NCBI RefSeq assembly: GCF_008704855.1
Contig: NZ_CP023691.1
Location: 3,968,001 to 4,032,000, forward strand
Direction of reading: 5' to 3'
From: Streptomyces platensis
Lineage (GTDB): Bacteria; Actinomycetota; Actinomycetes; Streptomycetales; Streptomycetaceae
DNA length: 64,000 nt
A program made the translations under genes and the position numbers. A model generated the notes under the pieces. That model had not been told where the DNA came from. It saw only the letters and a program-made list of their open reading frames with translations, and did not search any database. Position 1 is the first letter of the stretch. Each line of letters begins with the position of its first letter. Shown piece after piece: positions 49,547 to 58,749 of the stretch.

Positions 49547-51589
49547 TCAGGCCCCCGTGCCCGTGGCGACGAGGACGGCGGCGACGGCCAGGACGAGTGA
49601 GCCCGCGAGCAGGGCGCCGAGGTAGGTCTGCACGTTCCCGGTCTGGGCGCGGCGGACGGCGGCGCCCAGCCACCGGGGGGTGGCGGCGGCACCGCGGACG
49701 TAGGTGTCGACGACCTCGCGGTCCAGGAAGCGGACGAGCGTGGCGGCGGCGCGTACGGGCCGGACGAACAGGGCGGAGTAGACGGCGTCGAGGTGGAAGC
49801 CGACGGCGGCGTGGGGCTGGAGCGGGCCGAGGAGGAGGCGGCCGGGGTCGGCCGGGTCCGGGGCGCCGGCGATGCTGCCGTAGACCGGCGTGTGGGTGGC
49901 GATGGCCGTCTCCTCGGCGAGCCCGGGCGGGGCGTCCGGGTCGGTGACGACCGCGCCGATCGGGGTGCGGGCGGCCAGGGCGGTGGTGTGGCGCCAGGCC
50001 GCGTAGGTGACCAGGCCGCCGACGAGGGCGACACCGGTGCCCAGGACGGAGGTGGTCAGGGTCGGGGCGAGCGAGCGCCCGTCGAACCAGCCGGGCAGGA
50101 GGGGGGCGGCGAGGCCGAGCGCGACGGTCGGGAGGAAGAGCACCCACAGCACGGCGTTCATGGCGACCGGCTGCGGGCCGTGGTCGGGGGCTTCGACGCC
50201 CGTGCCCTTGAAGGCCAGCAGCCACAGCCGGGTGGCGTAGGCCGCGGTGAGGAGGGCGGTGAGCAGTCCGGAGACCAGGACGGTCCAGCCGGCCGCGCCG
50301 GGGATGCCGTGCGCCGCACCGGTGGCGGCGTGCTCGGCGGCGCCCAGGACGGCTTCCTTGGAGAAGAAGCCGGCGAACGGGGGGATCGCGGCGAGCGCGA
50401 GCAGGCCGACGGTGACGGTCCAGTAGGCGTCCGGGATGCGCCGGGCCAGGCCGCTCATCCGGGACATGGCGGCCAGCGAGTTGGTGCCCGCGGCGTGGAT
50501 GATCACGCCCGCGCCGAGGAAGAGGAGGGCCTTGAACGCACCGTGCGAGATGAGGTGGAAGACGGCGGCGCCGCGGTCGCCGACGGCCAGCGCGCCGAGC
50601 ATGTAGCCGAGCTGCCCGACCGTCGAATAGGCCAGGACGCGCTTGATGTCGTCCTGGGCCAGTGCGGCCAGACCGGAGCCGACCATGGTGATCGCGGCCA
50701 TGACGGCCATCACCACCAGCGCGGCCGCGGAGGCGGCGAAGACGGGGAGGAGACGGGCCACGACATAGATACCGGCCGCCACCATCGTCGCGGCGTGGAT
50801 CAGCGCCGAGACGGGCGTCGGACCGGCCATCGCGTCCGGAAGCCAGGTGTGCAGCGGGAACTGCGCCGACTTGCCCGCGACACCGGCGAGCAGCAGCAGC
50901 GCGATCAGCGTCGGATGGTCCAGGCCGCCACTGGCGACGGTGCCGAGGATGCCGGTGATGCGGAAGGTCCCGGCGTCGGCGGCCAGCGCGAAGATGCCGA
51001 AGAGGAAGGGGACATCACCGAGCTTGGTGACGAGGAAGGCCTTGAGGGAGGCAGCGCGGGCGGCCTCGGTCTCCCAGTAGTGGCCGACGAGGAAGTAGGA
51101 GCAGATGCCCATGACTTCCCAGCCGACCAGCAGCAGCATCAGGTCGCCGGTGTAGACGACCAGCAGCATCGCGGAGGTGAAGAGCGAGACCAGCGCGGCG
51201 TAGGAGGGGTAGCGCGGATCGTCGCGCAGATAGGCGGTGGAGTAGATCTGCACACAGGACGCCACGATCCCCACCAGGACGGCGAGCAGCGCGGCGAAGC
51301 CGTCGATGTGCAGGGCCAGGTCGATGGGGATCGAGCCGGTCGGGGTGAGCCGGGTGGCGATATCGGTGGCCGGGCCCCCGTCCTGTCCGATGGCGACGGT
51401 CACCGCGAGCGCGGCCGCGGCCAGCGTCGGCAGCACGGCCAGCGGCCGGACGAATCCGGGCGCATGCAGAACAGCGCGAAGCTCCTCGGGGCGGTGGCGG
51501 GAGACGGGTGGGCGGCCCAGGAGGAGGCCGGCGGCGGCCCCGAGGAAGGGCAGAAGGGGAACGAGAACGGCGGTGGTGGTGAGGGTCAC
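49547..51589 (-). CDS. nuoL: NADH-quinone oxidoreductase subunit L
   Basis: NuoL is the distal proton-pumping subunit of complex I and carries the long lateral helix. The 680-residue product begins at GTG 51589, overlapping the nuoK stop by four bases. Key segments are LLLVGWEVMGICSYFLVGHY, FPLHTWLPDAMAGPTPVSAL with the TM7 lysine region, IHAATMVAAGIYVVARL, and KRVLAYSTVGQLGYMLGALA. The C-terminal part has the final helices and a Pro/Asp-rich loop. Length is normal for the family (600-690). Confidence 0.95.
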   Translation of the reverse strand: MTLTTTAVLVPLLPFLGAAAGLLLGRPPVSRHRPEELRAVLHAPGFVRPLAVLPTLAAAALAVTVAIGQDGGPATDIATRLTPTGSIPIDLALHIDGFAALLAVLVGIVASCVQIYSTAYLRDDPRYPSYAALVSLFTSAMLLVVYTGDLMLLLVGWEVMGICSYFLVGHYWETEAARAASLKAFLVTKLGDVPFLFGIFALAADAGTFRITGILGTVASGGLDHPTLIALLLLAGVAGKSAQFPLHTWLPDAMAGPTPVSALIHAATMVAAGIYVVARLLPVFAASAAALVVMAVMAAITMVGSGLAALAQDDIKRVLAYSTVGQLGYMLGALAVGDRGAAVFHLISHGAFKALLFLGAGVIIHAAGTNSLAAMSRMSGLARRIPDAYWTVTVGLLALAAIPPFAGFFSKEAVLGAAEHAATGAAHGIPGAAGWTVLVSGLLTALLTAAYATRLWLLAFKGTGVEAPDHGPQPVAMNAVLWVLFLPTVALGLAAPLLPGWFDGRSLAPTLTTSVLGTGVALVGGLVTYAAWRHTTALAARTPIGAVVTDPDAPPGLAEETAIATHTPVYGSIAGAPDPADPGRLLLGPLQPHAAVGFHLDAVYSALFVRPVRAAATLVRFLDREVVDTYVRGAAATPRWLGAAVRRAQTGNVQTYLGALLAGSLVLAVAAVLVATGTGA

Positions 51590-51948
51590 GCGGCGGCCTC
51601 CGCCGTGGTGTCCGGCTGCGGGTCCCCGTCCCCGGCGCCCGCCTGCTCGGCGAGGTCACGGAGCCGGTCGATGTCGGAGCTGCCGCGGTTGCGGTAGACG
51701 AGCAGCACGATCGCCAGCCCGATGCCGATCTCGGCGGCGGCGATGGCGATGGTGAAGAGGGTGAGCGCCTGGCCGGTGTGCAGGGTGTCGCGCAGCCAGA
51801 CGTCGAAGGCGACGAGGTTGAGGTTGACGGCGTTGAGCATCAGCTCGACGGACATCAGCACCAGGATCGCGTTGCGGCGGGCGAGCACGCCGTACAGCCC
51901 GGTGCAGAAGAGCAGGACGGCGAGGACGGCCGGGTAGACGAGATGCAT
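51586..51948 (-). CDS. nuoK: NADH-quinone oxidoreductase subunit K
   Basis: NuoK is a three-helix membrane subunit homologous to MrpC. From ATG 51948 it has 120 residues, with GVLARRNAILVLMSVELMLN (conserved Glu in helix 2) and FTIAIAAAEIGIGLAIVLLV (conserved Glu in helix 3). An Asp/Ala/Pro tail of about 20 residues extends beyond the usual end. It overlaps nuoJ by one base and nuoL by four bases, so the three are tightly coupled. Confidence 0.95.
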   Translation of the reverse strand: MHLVYPAVLAVLLFCTGLYGVLARRNAILVLMSVELMLNAVNLNLVAFDVWLRDTLHTGQALTLFTIAIAAAEIGIGLAIVLLVYRNRGSSDIDRLRDLAEQAGAGDGDPQPDTTAEAAA

Positions 51949-52562
51949 CAGCGCTGCTCCTCTCGCGGGGCGGGGGCGCGGAAGGCGCCGGTCTTGAGGT
52001 CCGCCGCCGCGGCCCTGCCCTCCCCGGTCCTGCGGGACAGCACGATCGCCCCGACGAGCGCGGCGAGCAGCAGCACGGACAGCGCCTCGAAGGGCAGCAC
52101 CCAGTACTGGAAGAGGCTGCGCCCGGAGGCTTCGGTGGAGCCCTGGGCGGCGCCCTCGAAGCTGATCCAGGTGGCCCGGAAGGCGTCCACGACGACCCAG
52201 ACCAGGGCGGCGGCCGAGGCGAGGGCCACCGCGAGGGCGGCCCAGCGGTTGCCCGAATCGGCGTCCGGGGAGCGGCCGATGGGCGCCTTGGTGAGCATCA
52301 GCCCGAAGAGCAGCAGGACGACGACCGAACCGACGTAGATCAGCACCTGCACCCAGGCGATGAACTCGGCCGTGAGCAGGAGGTATTCGACGGCGATCCC
52401 GCCGAGGGCGACGACCAGCCAGAGGGCGGCGTGCACCAGCTGCCTGGTGGTGACGGTGATGACGGCCGCGCCGAGGGTGGCGATGCCGACGAGGACGAAG
52501 GCGACCTCCACGCCCGTGGGCGAGAGGAAGCCCTGGCCGGCTGCGGTGGCGGCGAGCGTCAC
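51948..52562 (-). CDS. nuoJ: NADH-quinone oxidoreductase subunit J
   Basis: NuoJ is a five-helix membrane subunit near the quinone channel. The 204-residue product starts at GTG 52562, which overlaps the nuoI stop by four bases. It includes HAALWLVVALGGIAVEYLLL, AEFIAWVQVLIYVGSVVVLL with the pi-bulge helix and a C-terminal cytoplasmic tail of about 35 residues. It has the expected family length and order in the operon. Confidence 0.94.
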   Translation of the reverse strand: MTLAATAAGQGFLSPTGVEVAFVLVGIATLGAAVITVTTRQLVHAALWLVVALGGIAVEYLLLTAEFIAWVQVLIYVGSVVVLLLFGLMLTKAPIGRSPDADSGNRWAALAVALASAAALVWVVVDAFRATWISFEGAAQGSTEASGRSLFQYWVLPFEALSVLLLAALVGAIVLSRRTGEGRAAAADLKTGAFRAPAPREEQR

Positions 52563-53161
52563 TGTCCCTCCCCTGGGGTGTCCGGTCGGTCCTGGTCCGG
52601 CTCCGCCGCCGCGGCCCGGGCGGCCTCGGCTTCGGCCTGCTGCTGGGCGGCGAGCTTGTCCGCGGCCTTGTGGGCGGCGGCGAGCTCCTTGGGCTCCTCA
52701 GCCGCCGGGTCGAGCGCCGGGGGCTCGGGCACCGTCCACATCCACTCGCGGAGCTTGTCCCGCTCATGGGTCAGCTCACGGATGTCCGTCTCGGCGTACT
52801 CGAACTCCGGTGACCAGAAGAGCGCGTCGAAGGGGCAGACCTCGATGCAGATACCGCAGTACATGCACAGCGCGAAGTCGATCGCGAAGCGGTCCAGCAC
52901 ATTGCGGCTGCGCTCACGGCCTCCGGGGGCGGCCGGCGGCACCGTCTCCTTGTGGGAGTCGATATAGATGCACCAGTCCGGGCACTCGCGGGCGCACAGC
53001 ATGCAGACCGTGCAGTTCTCCTCGAACAGCCCGATGACGCCGCGGGTACGGGGCGGGAGGTCGGGCTGGACGTCCGGGTACTGCGCGGTGACCGATCGTT
53101 TCGTCATCGTCCGCAGGGTGACGGCCAGCCCCTTGGCGAGGCCGGAACCGGGGAAGCTCAT
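52559..53161 (-). CDS. nuoI: NADH-quinone oxidoreductase subunit I
   Basis: NuoI carries the two 4Fe-4S clusters N6a and N6b that pass electrons toward NuoB. From ATG 53161 it has 200 residues with two ferredoxin motifs, CTVCMLCARECPDWC (about 51-65) and CMYCGICIEVCPFDA (about 97-111). The C-terminal 55 residues are a charged Ala/Glu/Gln-rich tail (AAAHKAADKLAAQQQAEAEA) not found in E. coli NuoI. It overlaps nuoH and nuoJ by four bases on each side. Confidence 0.95.
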   Translation of the reverse strand: MSFPGSGLAKGLAVTLRTMTKRSVTAQYPDVQPDLPPRTRGVIGLFEENCTVCMLCARECPDWCIYIDSHKETVPPAAPGGRERSRNVLDRFAIDFALCMYCGICIEVCPFDALFWSPEFEYAETDIRELTHERDKLREWMWTVPEPPALDPAAEEPKELAAAHKAADKLAAQQQAEAEAARAAAAEPDQDRPDTPGEGQ

Positions 53162-54126
53162 GACGAGATCACCACCTTGACGACGCCGGTGAGGGCGATC
53201 TGGGCGAGCGCGAGCGGGATGAGGACCGTCCACGCGAGCTTCTGCAGCTGGTCCTCGCGCAGCCGCGGGTAGGTCACCCGCAGCCAGATGACTCCGAAGG
53301 CGAGGAGCACGGTCTTCAGCAGGGTCCACAGCCAGCCGAGGCCGTCGGCCCCGAACGGGCCGTGCCAGCCGCCCAGGAAGAGGACGGCGGTCAGCGCGGA
53401 GAGAACGACGATGCCCGCGTACTCGGCGAGGAGGAAGAGGGCGAAGCGCAGGCCGGTGTACTCGGTGTACGCACCGAAGATGATCTCCGAGTCGGCGACC
53501 GGCATATCGAACGGCGGCCGCTGGAGCTCGGCGAGCCCCGCGGTGAAGAAGACCACGCCGCCGACGATCTGCCAGGGCACCCACCACCAGTGGAAGGCCT
53601 CGAGGATGCCGGGCAGGGAGAGCGTGCCGGCCGCCATCGCGACGGAGGCCGCGGCGAGCAGCATCGGCAGCTCGTACGCCAGCAGCTGCGCGGCCGTCCG
53701 CAGACCGCCGAGCAGCGAGAACTTGTTCGCCGAGGCCCAGCCCGCCATCAGCGAGCCGAGCACCCCGACGCCCATGACGGCGAGGACGAAGAAGATGCCC
53801 GCGTCCAGGTCCTGTCCGACGGCGTTGTGCGGCCCTATCGGGATGGCGACCAGGACCAGGAGGTACGGCAGCAGCGCTACGGCGGGCGCGAGCTGGAAGA
53901 TCCGCCGGTCGGCACCGGCCGGCACGATGTCTTCCTTCTGCGCGAACTTCACACCGTCGGCGACGAGCTGCGCCCAGCCGTGGAACCCGCCCGCGTACAT
54001 CGGCCCGAGCCGGCCCTGCATATGGGCCATGACCTTGTGCTCGGTCTGCCCGATGACCAGGGGGAAGACCAGAAACACGACAAAGACGGCGAGCAGACGC
54101 AGCGCGATGTCGAGAGCGTCGCTCAT
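53158..54126 (-). CDS. nuoH: NADH-quinone oxidoreductase subunit H
   Basis: NuoH is the eight-helix subunit that forms the quinone entry with NuoB and NuoD. The 322-residue product begins MSDALDIALRLLAVFVVFLV and contains HMQGRLGPMYAGGFHGWAQL, QRPPFDMPVADSEIIFGAYT (the region that is EAESEL in E. coli, here VADSEI) and LFFLGGWHGPF-type sequence near the end. The altered acidic residues in the quinone-channel loop are notable because this operon also lacks nuoD. It overlaps nuoC by four bases. Confidence 0.93.
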   Translation of the reverse strand: MSDALDIALRLLAVFVVFLVFPLVIGQTEHKVMAHMQGRLGPMYAGGFHGWAQLVADGVKFAQKEDIVPAGADRRIFQLAPAVALLPYLLVLVAIPIGPHNAVGQDLDAGIFFVLAVMGVGVLGSLMAGWASANKFSLLGGLRTAAQLLAYELPMLLAAASVAMAAGTLSLPGILEAFHWWWVPWQIVGGVVFFTAGLAELQRPPFDMPVADSEIIFGAYTEYTGLRFALFLLAEYAGIVVLSALTAVLFLGGWHGPFGADGLGWLWTLLKTVLLAFGVIWLRVTYPRLREDQLQKLAWTVLIPLALAQIALTGVVKVVISS

Positions 54127-55475
54127 GGGGTGTCGCCTCCTGCCGGGTCCTGGGGGCTGGGGTCGGGCTCGGGGGTGGCGGCCGGTTCGGGCTCCGGCTC
54201 CGTAGTGGTGGCCGGTTCCGGCTTCTCTTCCGGCGCGTCCGGCTCGGCCGCCTTACGGGGCTCCGGCTTCGACTCGGAATCCGCTTCCGCCTTCGGCGCC
54301 GGCTCCGGCTTCCGTTCGGGTGCCGCCTTCGGCTCGTCCGGCTTCCGTTCCGGCTCGTCGAAGGCCGGACGGGCGTGGTGCCAGGGCGCGTCGGAGGAGG
54401 TCGGGGGCGCCGCTTCCGCAGGCTTCTCCGCGGCTGCTGCCGCCGCCGGCGCCGCCTCTGCCGCCGCGTCCGCCGCAGCCGTCTCCGCCGCCGCGCGCTG
54501 CTGGCCGGCCGACCCCTCGCTCACCGAACGGGTACGCCGTGCCGGGCGCTCGGGCCGCTCGGCACGCGCCGGGGCCGCCGGAGTTCCGGTCCCCTCCGCC
54601 GCCGCCTGCTGGCCGGCCGAACCCGCGGCCGCCGTACGGGTACGGCGTGCCGGACGCTCGCCCGCGGCTCCGCCGGCCGCCCGCGCGCCCCGCGCCGGAC
54701 GTGCGGGCGCGGGCGGCAACTGGCCCTTCAGCGGGCCCCACTCGTTCGGGTCCGGTACGCCCGGGGGCAGCATCTGGCGCCGCTTGGGGCCGCCGTGCTC
54801 GGACTCGCCCGGCTCCTTGGCGCCGGGCCACGCCTTGGCGACCCGGGCCGCCAGCACGAAGTCCTTGCGCAGCGGGTGCCCTTCGAAGTTCTCCGGGAGC
54901 AGCAGCGGTTCGAGGTGCGGGTGGCCGGTGAAGTCGACCCCGAACATCTCGTGGGTCTCCCGCTCGTGCCAGCCCGCGCCCGCGTACACACCGACGGCGG
55001 TGGGCAGCGCGGCCGCGTCGTGCGGCACGGTCGTCCGCACGATCAGCCGGTGGACGGTACCGGGGTGCGTCACCTCCGCGAGGTGGGCGCAGATCCGGAA
55101 GCCGGTGCCGGGCTCATCGACCGCGCTCAGCCAGTCGAAGAAGCTGCACCCCAGGGTGTCGCGGGCGGCGGTCAGCGCGGTGAGCCAGCCGTCCACGGGG
55201 ACGTCGACGGTCAGCAGGTCGTACGCCAGCTCCGCGGTGGCCCCGGGGCCGAAGATCTCGCTCGCGGGGCGCGGCAGCCAGCCGACGGCCGGCTCGGCCG
55301 GGGGCTGCTCGGGCTGCTCACCCGGGTCCGGCGCCGCCGACTGCTCGGGGGCCGCCGTCTGCCCGGCGGGCGTCGTCTGCCCGGCGGGCGTCGTCTGCCC
55401 GGCGGGCGTCGTCTGCCCGGAGGTCTCCGGCTGCTGCCCGGGGGTTTTCGGCTGCTGCTCGGGCTGCTCGCTCAT
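54123..55475 (-). CDS. nuoC: NADH-quinone oxidoreductase subunit C with long disordered tail
   Basis: NuoC (30-kDa) is a peripheral-arm subunit. From ATG 55475 the product has 450 residues, about twice the usual size. The N-terminal 60 residues are Gln/Pro/Thr-rich with tandem TTPAGQ repeats. The NuoC domain is at about 65-230 (RETHEMFGVDFTGHPHLEPL, NFEGHPLRKDFVLAARVAKA). The last 200 residues are an Ala/Pro/Glu/Lys-rich tail without predicted fold. No NuoD domain is fused behind it, although NuoCD fusions exist in other bacteria. It overlaps nuoB and nuoH by four bases each. Confidence 0.9.
   Translation of the reverse strand: MSEQPEQQPKTPGQQPETSGQTTPAGQTTPAGQTTPAGQTAAPEQSAAPDPGEQPEQPPAEPAVGWLPRPASEIFGPGATAELAYDLLTVDVPVDGWLTALTAARDTLGCSFFDWLSAVDEPGTGFRICAHLAEVTHPGTVHRLIVRTTVPHDAAALPTAVGVYAGAGWHERETHEMFGVDFTGHPHLEPLLLPENFEGHPLRKDFVLAARVAKAWPGAKEPGESEHGGPKRRQMLPPGVPDPNEWGPLKGQLPPAPARPARGARAAGGAAGERPARRTRTAAAGSAGQQAAAEGTGTPAAPARAERPERPARRTRSVSEGSAGQQRAAAETAAADAAAEAAPAAAAAAEKPAEAAPPTSSDAPWHHARPAFDEPERKPDEPKAAPERKPEPAPKAEADSESKPEPRKAAEPDAPEEKPEPATTTEPEPEPAATPEPDPSPQDPAGGDTP
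55357..55410. repeat. 18-bp tandem repeat inside nuoC
   Basis: Three perfect 18-bp units (55357-55374, 55375-55392, 55393-55410) encode the hexapeptide repeat TTPAGQ in the N-terminal extension of NuoC; a fourth, diverged unit follows. Such repeats expand or contract by slippage. Confidence 0.85.
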
Positions 55476-56110
55476 CGGGGCTCCTCCCCCGCCGTCGTCG
55501 GCGCGGGCGGCGTGACGAGTCCGCTGCGCAGCGCGGCCGCCGAGGGCCGGGCCGCGCCGCCCTTCGCGTACCGCTCCCCCAGCGATTCGCGCGCGATCTT
55601 CTCCTGGAGCTTGAGGATGCCCTGGAGCAGCGCCTCCGGACGCGGCGGGCAGCCCGGGACGTACACGTCGACCGGGATGATCTGGTCGACGCCCTTGGTG
55701 ACGGAGTACGAGTCCCAGTAGGGGCCACCGCAGTTGGAGCAGGCCCCGAAGGAGATGACGTACTTCGGCTCCGGCATCTGCTCGTAGAGCCGCTTCACCG
55801 CGGGCGCCATCTTGTCGGTGACGGTGCCGGAGACGACCATCAGGTCGGCCTGGCGGGGGCCGGGCGCGAACGGGATCACGCCGAGCCGGATGAAGTCGTG
55901 GCGCGCCATGGACGCGGCGATGAACTCGATGGCACAGCAGGCCAGGCCGAAATTGAAGACCCACAGGCTGTAGCGGCGGCCCCAGTTGAGGACCACCTTC
56001 ATCGGTTCGGGCGCGAGCCGGGCGAGGGTGCCCAGGCGCCGCGGCTCCGGCAGGAACTCGGGGGCGGCGCCCGCGGCCGCGGCGCCGTTGGAGGCGGGGG
56101 TCACGTCCAT
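55472..56110 (-). CDS. nuoB: NADH-quinone oxidoreductase subunit B
   Basis: NuoB binds cluster N2, the last electron carrier before quinone. I choose ATG 56110 (MDVTPASNG, 212 residues); an ATG 21 bases upstream in the nuoA coding region is less likely. The N2 ligands are present: FGLACCAIEF (tandem Cys), GACSNCGGPYW and VYVPGCPPRPEALL. The N-terminal 35 residues and the C-terminal 35 residues extend the core. It overlaps nuoA by ten bases and nuoC by four bases. Confidence 0.95.
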   Translation of the reverse strand: MDVTPASNGAAAAGAAPEFLPEPRRLGTLARLAPEPMKVVLNWGRRYSLWVFNFGLACCAIEFIAASMARHDFIRLGVIPFAPGPRQADLMVVSGTVTDKMAPAVKRLYEQMPEPKYVISFGACSNCGGPYWDSYSVTKGVDQIIPVDVYVPGCPPRPEALLQGILKLQEKIARESLGERYAKGGAARPSAAALRSGLVTPPAPTTAGEEPR

Positions 56111-56502
56111 TCCAGGACGCCCTTCTTCCATGCGTAGAGCAGGCCGACGGCGAGGAAGCCGAGGAAGATGAACATCTCCACCAGCGTCACGCCGCCGAAA
56201 CCGGGGGCGGCGAAGATCGTTGCCCAGGGGAACAGGAAGATCGAGTCCACGGCGAAGATGACGTAGAGGAAGGCGTAGACGTAGTAGCGGACCTGGGTGT
56301 GCGCCCAGCCCTCACCGACCGGATCCACACCGCACTCATACGTCAGCAGCTTCTCCGGCGTCGGTACCACGGGCCGCAGCAGCCGCCCGGCACCGAACGC
56401 CACGGCGACGAAGAGCACACCGATCACGGCGATGAGCCCGACGACCGAGTAGCCCTGGAAGTAGTCCGCGGCGACGGTGGTGCGTACGGTCGCGTCCGGC
56501 AC
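56101..56502 (-). CDS. nuoA: NADH-quinone oxidoreductase subunit A
   Basis: NuoA is a three-helix membrane subunit next to NuoH. The 133-residue product starts at GTG 56502 and has the loop LTYECGVDPVGEGWAHTQVR with the conserved Glu/Cys, then YYVYAFLYVIFAVDSIFLFP and a third helix, ending KKGVLEWT. It is the first gene of the nuoABCHIJKLMN operon, with a TAGACT box about 60 bases upstream. Confidence 0.95.
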   Translation of the reverse strand: MPDATVRTTVAADYFQGYSVVGLIAVIGVLFVAVAFGAGRLLRPVVPTPEKLLTYECGVDPVGEGWAHTQVRYYVYAFLYVIFAVDSIFLFPWATIFAAPGFGGVTLVEMFIFLGFLAVGLLYAWKKGVLEWT

Positions 56503-56562
56503 GTCCGCCCCTCGCTCCCTGACTGTGATTGTTCAACGACTTCGACGATCTGTACGGACCGG

Positions 56563-56568
56563 AGTCTA
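56563..56568 (-). promoter_or_regulatory. Possible -10 box of the nuo operon
   Basis: TAGACT on the minus strand (56568-56563) fits the streptomycete -10 consensus and lies 60 bases before the nuoA start. No good -35 lies 16-19 bases upstream, so an activator or an alternative sigma factor may be needed, or the site is fortuitous. Confidence 0.3.
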
Positions 56569-56737
56569 GGCCCTGCCCCGGCCCCGGTGAGCAGCCGCAT
56601 CGTCGCGGCCGGTGGGGTTGTCCCCACTTCGCCCTTCCTGGGTGGCCGGCAGCGTAGACAGAGCGCCCGGTTGTCTCAGAACCTGTCTCACGGACCGGAC
56701 GGACGGCGGGGCGGAGACGGTCCGGGAGGGCTTGGCG

Positions 56738-58726
56738 TCAGTGGACCGGGCCGCCGTCGAACGGGCTGCGCCGGTCGGGGGCCGCGGGGGCACCGGGGGC
56801 TTCCGGACCGGCGGCCGGCTGGGGCGCCACCGGCATCGTCGGCAGGGGCTGCGACGGCGGCTGCGACGGAGACGGAGAAGGAGGCTGGGTGGGGGCGGCC
56901 TGCGCCTGGGGGTGCGGCGGGGGCTGGTGCGGTGCGGGCACCGGGGGCGTGGCCTGGGGCGGGTAGTAGTGGGGAGCCGGTTGGGGCTGATGTGGGGGCT
57001 GGGGCTGCGGAACGGCCTGGGGCTGGGCCTGCGGCTGCGACTGCGGACCGGCCTGGGGCTGCGCCGGTGCCTGCGGACCGGCCTGGGCCTGCGACTGCGG
57101 ACCGGCCTGAGGCTGCGCTTGACCTTGCTGGCCGCCGTGCCCCTGGGGCCGCTGTGGTTCCTGGGGCGGCGCGGGGGCCGTCGCCTGTCCGGGGACGTAC
57201 ACCGGCGGCTGTCCCGGGCGGTGGACCGTCGTCTGCCGTTGCTGCTGCCGCCGGCCCGGTTCCCGCGAGACCGCGCGGTCCATCACCTCGGCCGCGATGC
57301 GTGCCGCCGCCTCCCGCGTCCGTTCGCCGAGCAGCTCCGTACGGATGGCGCCGCCGGCCGCCAGATGCCGGTCGTAGGGCAGCGGCAGCACCGCCGCGCC
57401 GCCCGCGCCCAGGTGTTCGGCGGCCCGGCGGACGTCGACGCCGCTGTCGGGCGAGGTGTGGGTGAGCACGACGACGGTGGTGGGCAGCAGGCCGGAGTGC
57501 AGTCCGCCGATCCAGTCCAGTACGGAGCGGGTGGCGGCCACGCCCTCCGGGGTCGCCGGGGTGGCCACCACTCGCGCCTGGGTGGTCACCAGCGCGGTGC
57601 GCGCCACTTCGGCGGGCAGCGTCTCGCAGTCCACGACGGTGGCCGCGAAGTGGCGGCGCAGCGAGGTCATGACCACGCGGTAGGTGTCGAGGTCCAGCCG
57701 GGTGCCGATGGCGCCCTGGCTGCCGGGCAGCAGCCAGCCGCCGCCCGCGAACGGGAGGAGATAGCCGGTCAGGTCCGTGATCAGCATCGACGGTTCGACG
57801 ATCTGCGCCAGATCGCTGCCCGACCACCGCACCTCGCGGGCGCCGAGCCGGTGCGGCAGCGTGCCGAGCGCCGGATCGGCCTCGACGGCGAGCACCGGGT
57901 CGGAGCGGTAGTGCGCGTAGGTGAGCGCGAGCAGGGCGGCGAGGGTGGACTTGCCGGCGCCGCCCCGGATGCTGGACACGGCGATCTGCCGGCCCGTGGT
58001 CACGGGCTGCTGGATGGCATGCGCGGCCTGGGTGACCGCGGCCGTTTCGGCGGCCGGGGACGAGGCGAAGACCTTGCGCAGCGCGCGGCCCGCACGCCGG
58101 GCCACGGGGTCGCCGCGACGCGGCCGGGGCTGACCGTCGGCCAGTTCCGGCGGCAGCAGGGGCACCGAGAGCGGCGTCCGGGCCGGCAGCCCGGACCGGC
58201 CGTAGCGGCCGGGAGCGGGGGCGGGTGCTCCGGAGACGGGCGCTCCGGCGGCGGGCGCTCCGGGGGCCGGGGGCGCGGAAGCCGGCGGGGTGGGTGACGC
58301 GGGGCCGGGCGACGTGGCGGCGGGGCCGGGTGGCTGGACCGGGGTGGCGGGCATCGGCGGAGCGGCGGGAGGCGTTGTCCCGGCCGGAGGCATCGGCTCG
58401 GCGTGCGGCGGCGCCCCGGCCGAAGGCATCGACGTACTCAGCGGCATCGGACCGCCCCCGGGCACCCCCGGAATCCCTGGCATCCCCGGAGCGGTCCCCC
58501 GCTCCGCCGGACCACCGTCCGACTCGCTCATCGCCCCCGACGCGCTCATCGCTCCCGCCTCGCCCGTCATACCCCACTCGCCGCTCTCGCCCGTATTTCC
58601 CGCCGTGCTCAACTCCCTTGCCGTATAGGCCCCAGGAGTCGGATTCATCGCCCGCACCGCGTCCACACCCCCTCCCCCTTCCGCTCCCGTTCCCGCTTGC
58701 TCCGGATCGCGCTCCGCCGATGACAT
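56738..58726 (-). CDS. MinD/ParA-like ATPase with long Pro/Gln-rich tails
   Basis: From ATG 58726 the product has 662 residues. Residues 1-240 are Pro/Ala/Gly-rich and disordered. About 245-480 is a MinD/ParA-type P-loop ATPase with the deviant Walker A SIRGGAGKSTLAAL (Lys259), AVEADPALGTLPHRLG (switch I type), ATVVDCETLPAEVARTAL (Walker B) and PLPYDRHLAAGG. Residues 490-662 are Gln/Pro-rich. Such ATPases accompany type VII (ESX) secretion genes in actinobacteria, as EspI-like proteins in mycobacteria. Its partner here is the EccD-like gene 23 bases upstream in the same operon. No cargo or EccC gene is present. Confidence 0.82.
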   Translation of the reverse strand: MSSAERDPEQAGTGAEGGGGVDAVRAMNPTPGAYTARELSTAGNTGESGEWGMTGEAGAMSASGAMSESDGGPAERGTAPGMPGIPGVPGGGPMPLSTSMPSAGAPPHAEPMPPAGTTPPAAPPMPATPVQPPGPAATSPGPASPTPPASAPPAPGAPAAGAPVSGAPAPAPGRYGRSGLPARTPLSVPLLPPELADGQPRPRRGDPVARRAGRALRKVFASSPAAETAAVTQAAHAIQQPVTTGRQIAVSSIRGGAGKSTLAALLALTYAHYRSDPVLAVEADPALGTLPHRLGAREVRWSGSDLAQIVEPSMLITDLTGYLLPFAGGGWLLPGSQGAIGTRLDLDTYRVVMTSLRRHFAATVVDCETLPAEVARTALVTTQARVVATPATPEGVAATRSVLDWIGGLHSGLLPTTVVVLTHTSPDSGVDVRRAAEHLGAGGAAVLPLPYDRHLAAGGAIRTELLGERTREAAARIAAEVMDRAVSREPGRRQQQRQTTVHRPGQPPVYVPGQATAPAPPQEPQRPQGHGGQQGQAQPQAGPQSQAQAGPQAPAQPQAGPQSQPQAQPQAVPQPQPPHQPQPAPHYYPPQATPPVPAPHQPPPHPQAQAAPTQPPSPSPSQPPSQPLPTMPVAPQPAAGPEAPGAPAAPDRRSPFDGGPVH

Positions 58727-58749
58727 GTCCGCTCCGCCGCCTCTCCGGG

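Noticed and set aside
55357..55425. Possible CRISPR-like or satellite array
   Set aside because: The repeat has 18-bp units without spacers and lies in frame inside nuoC, coding for TTPAGQ hexapeptides.
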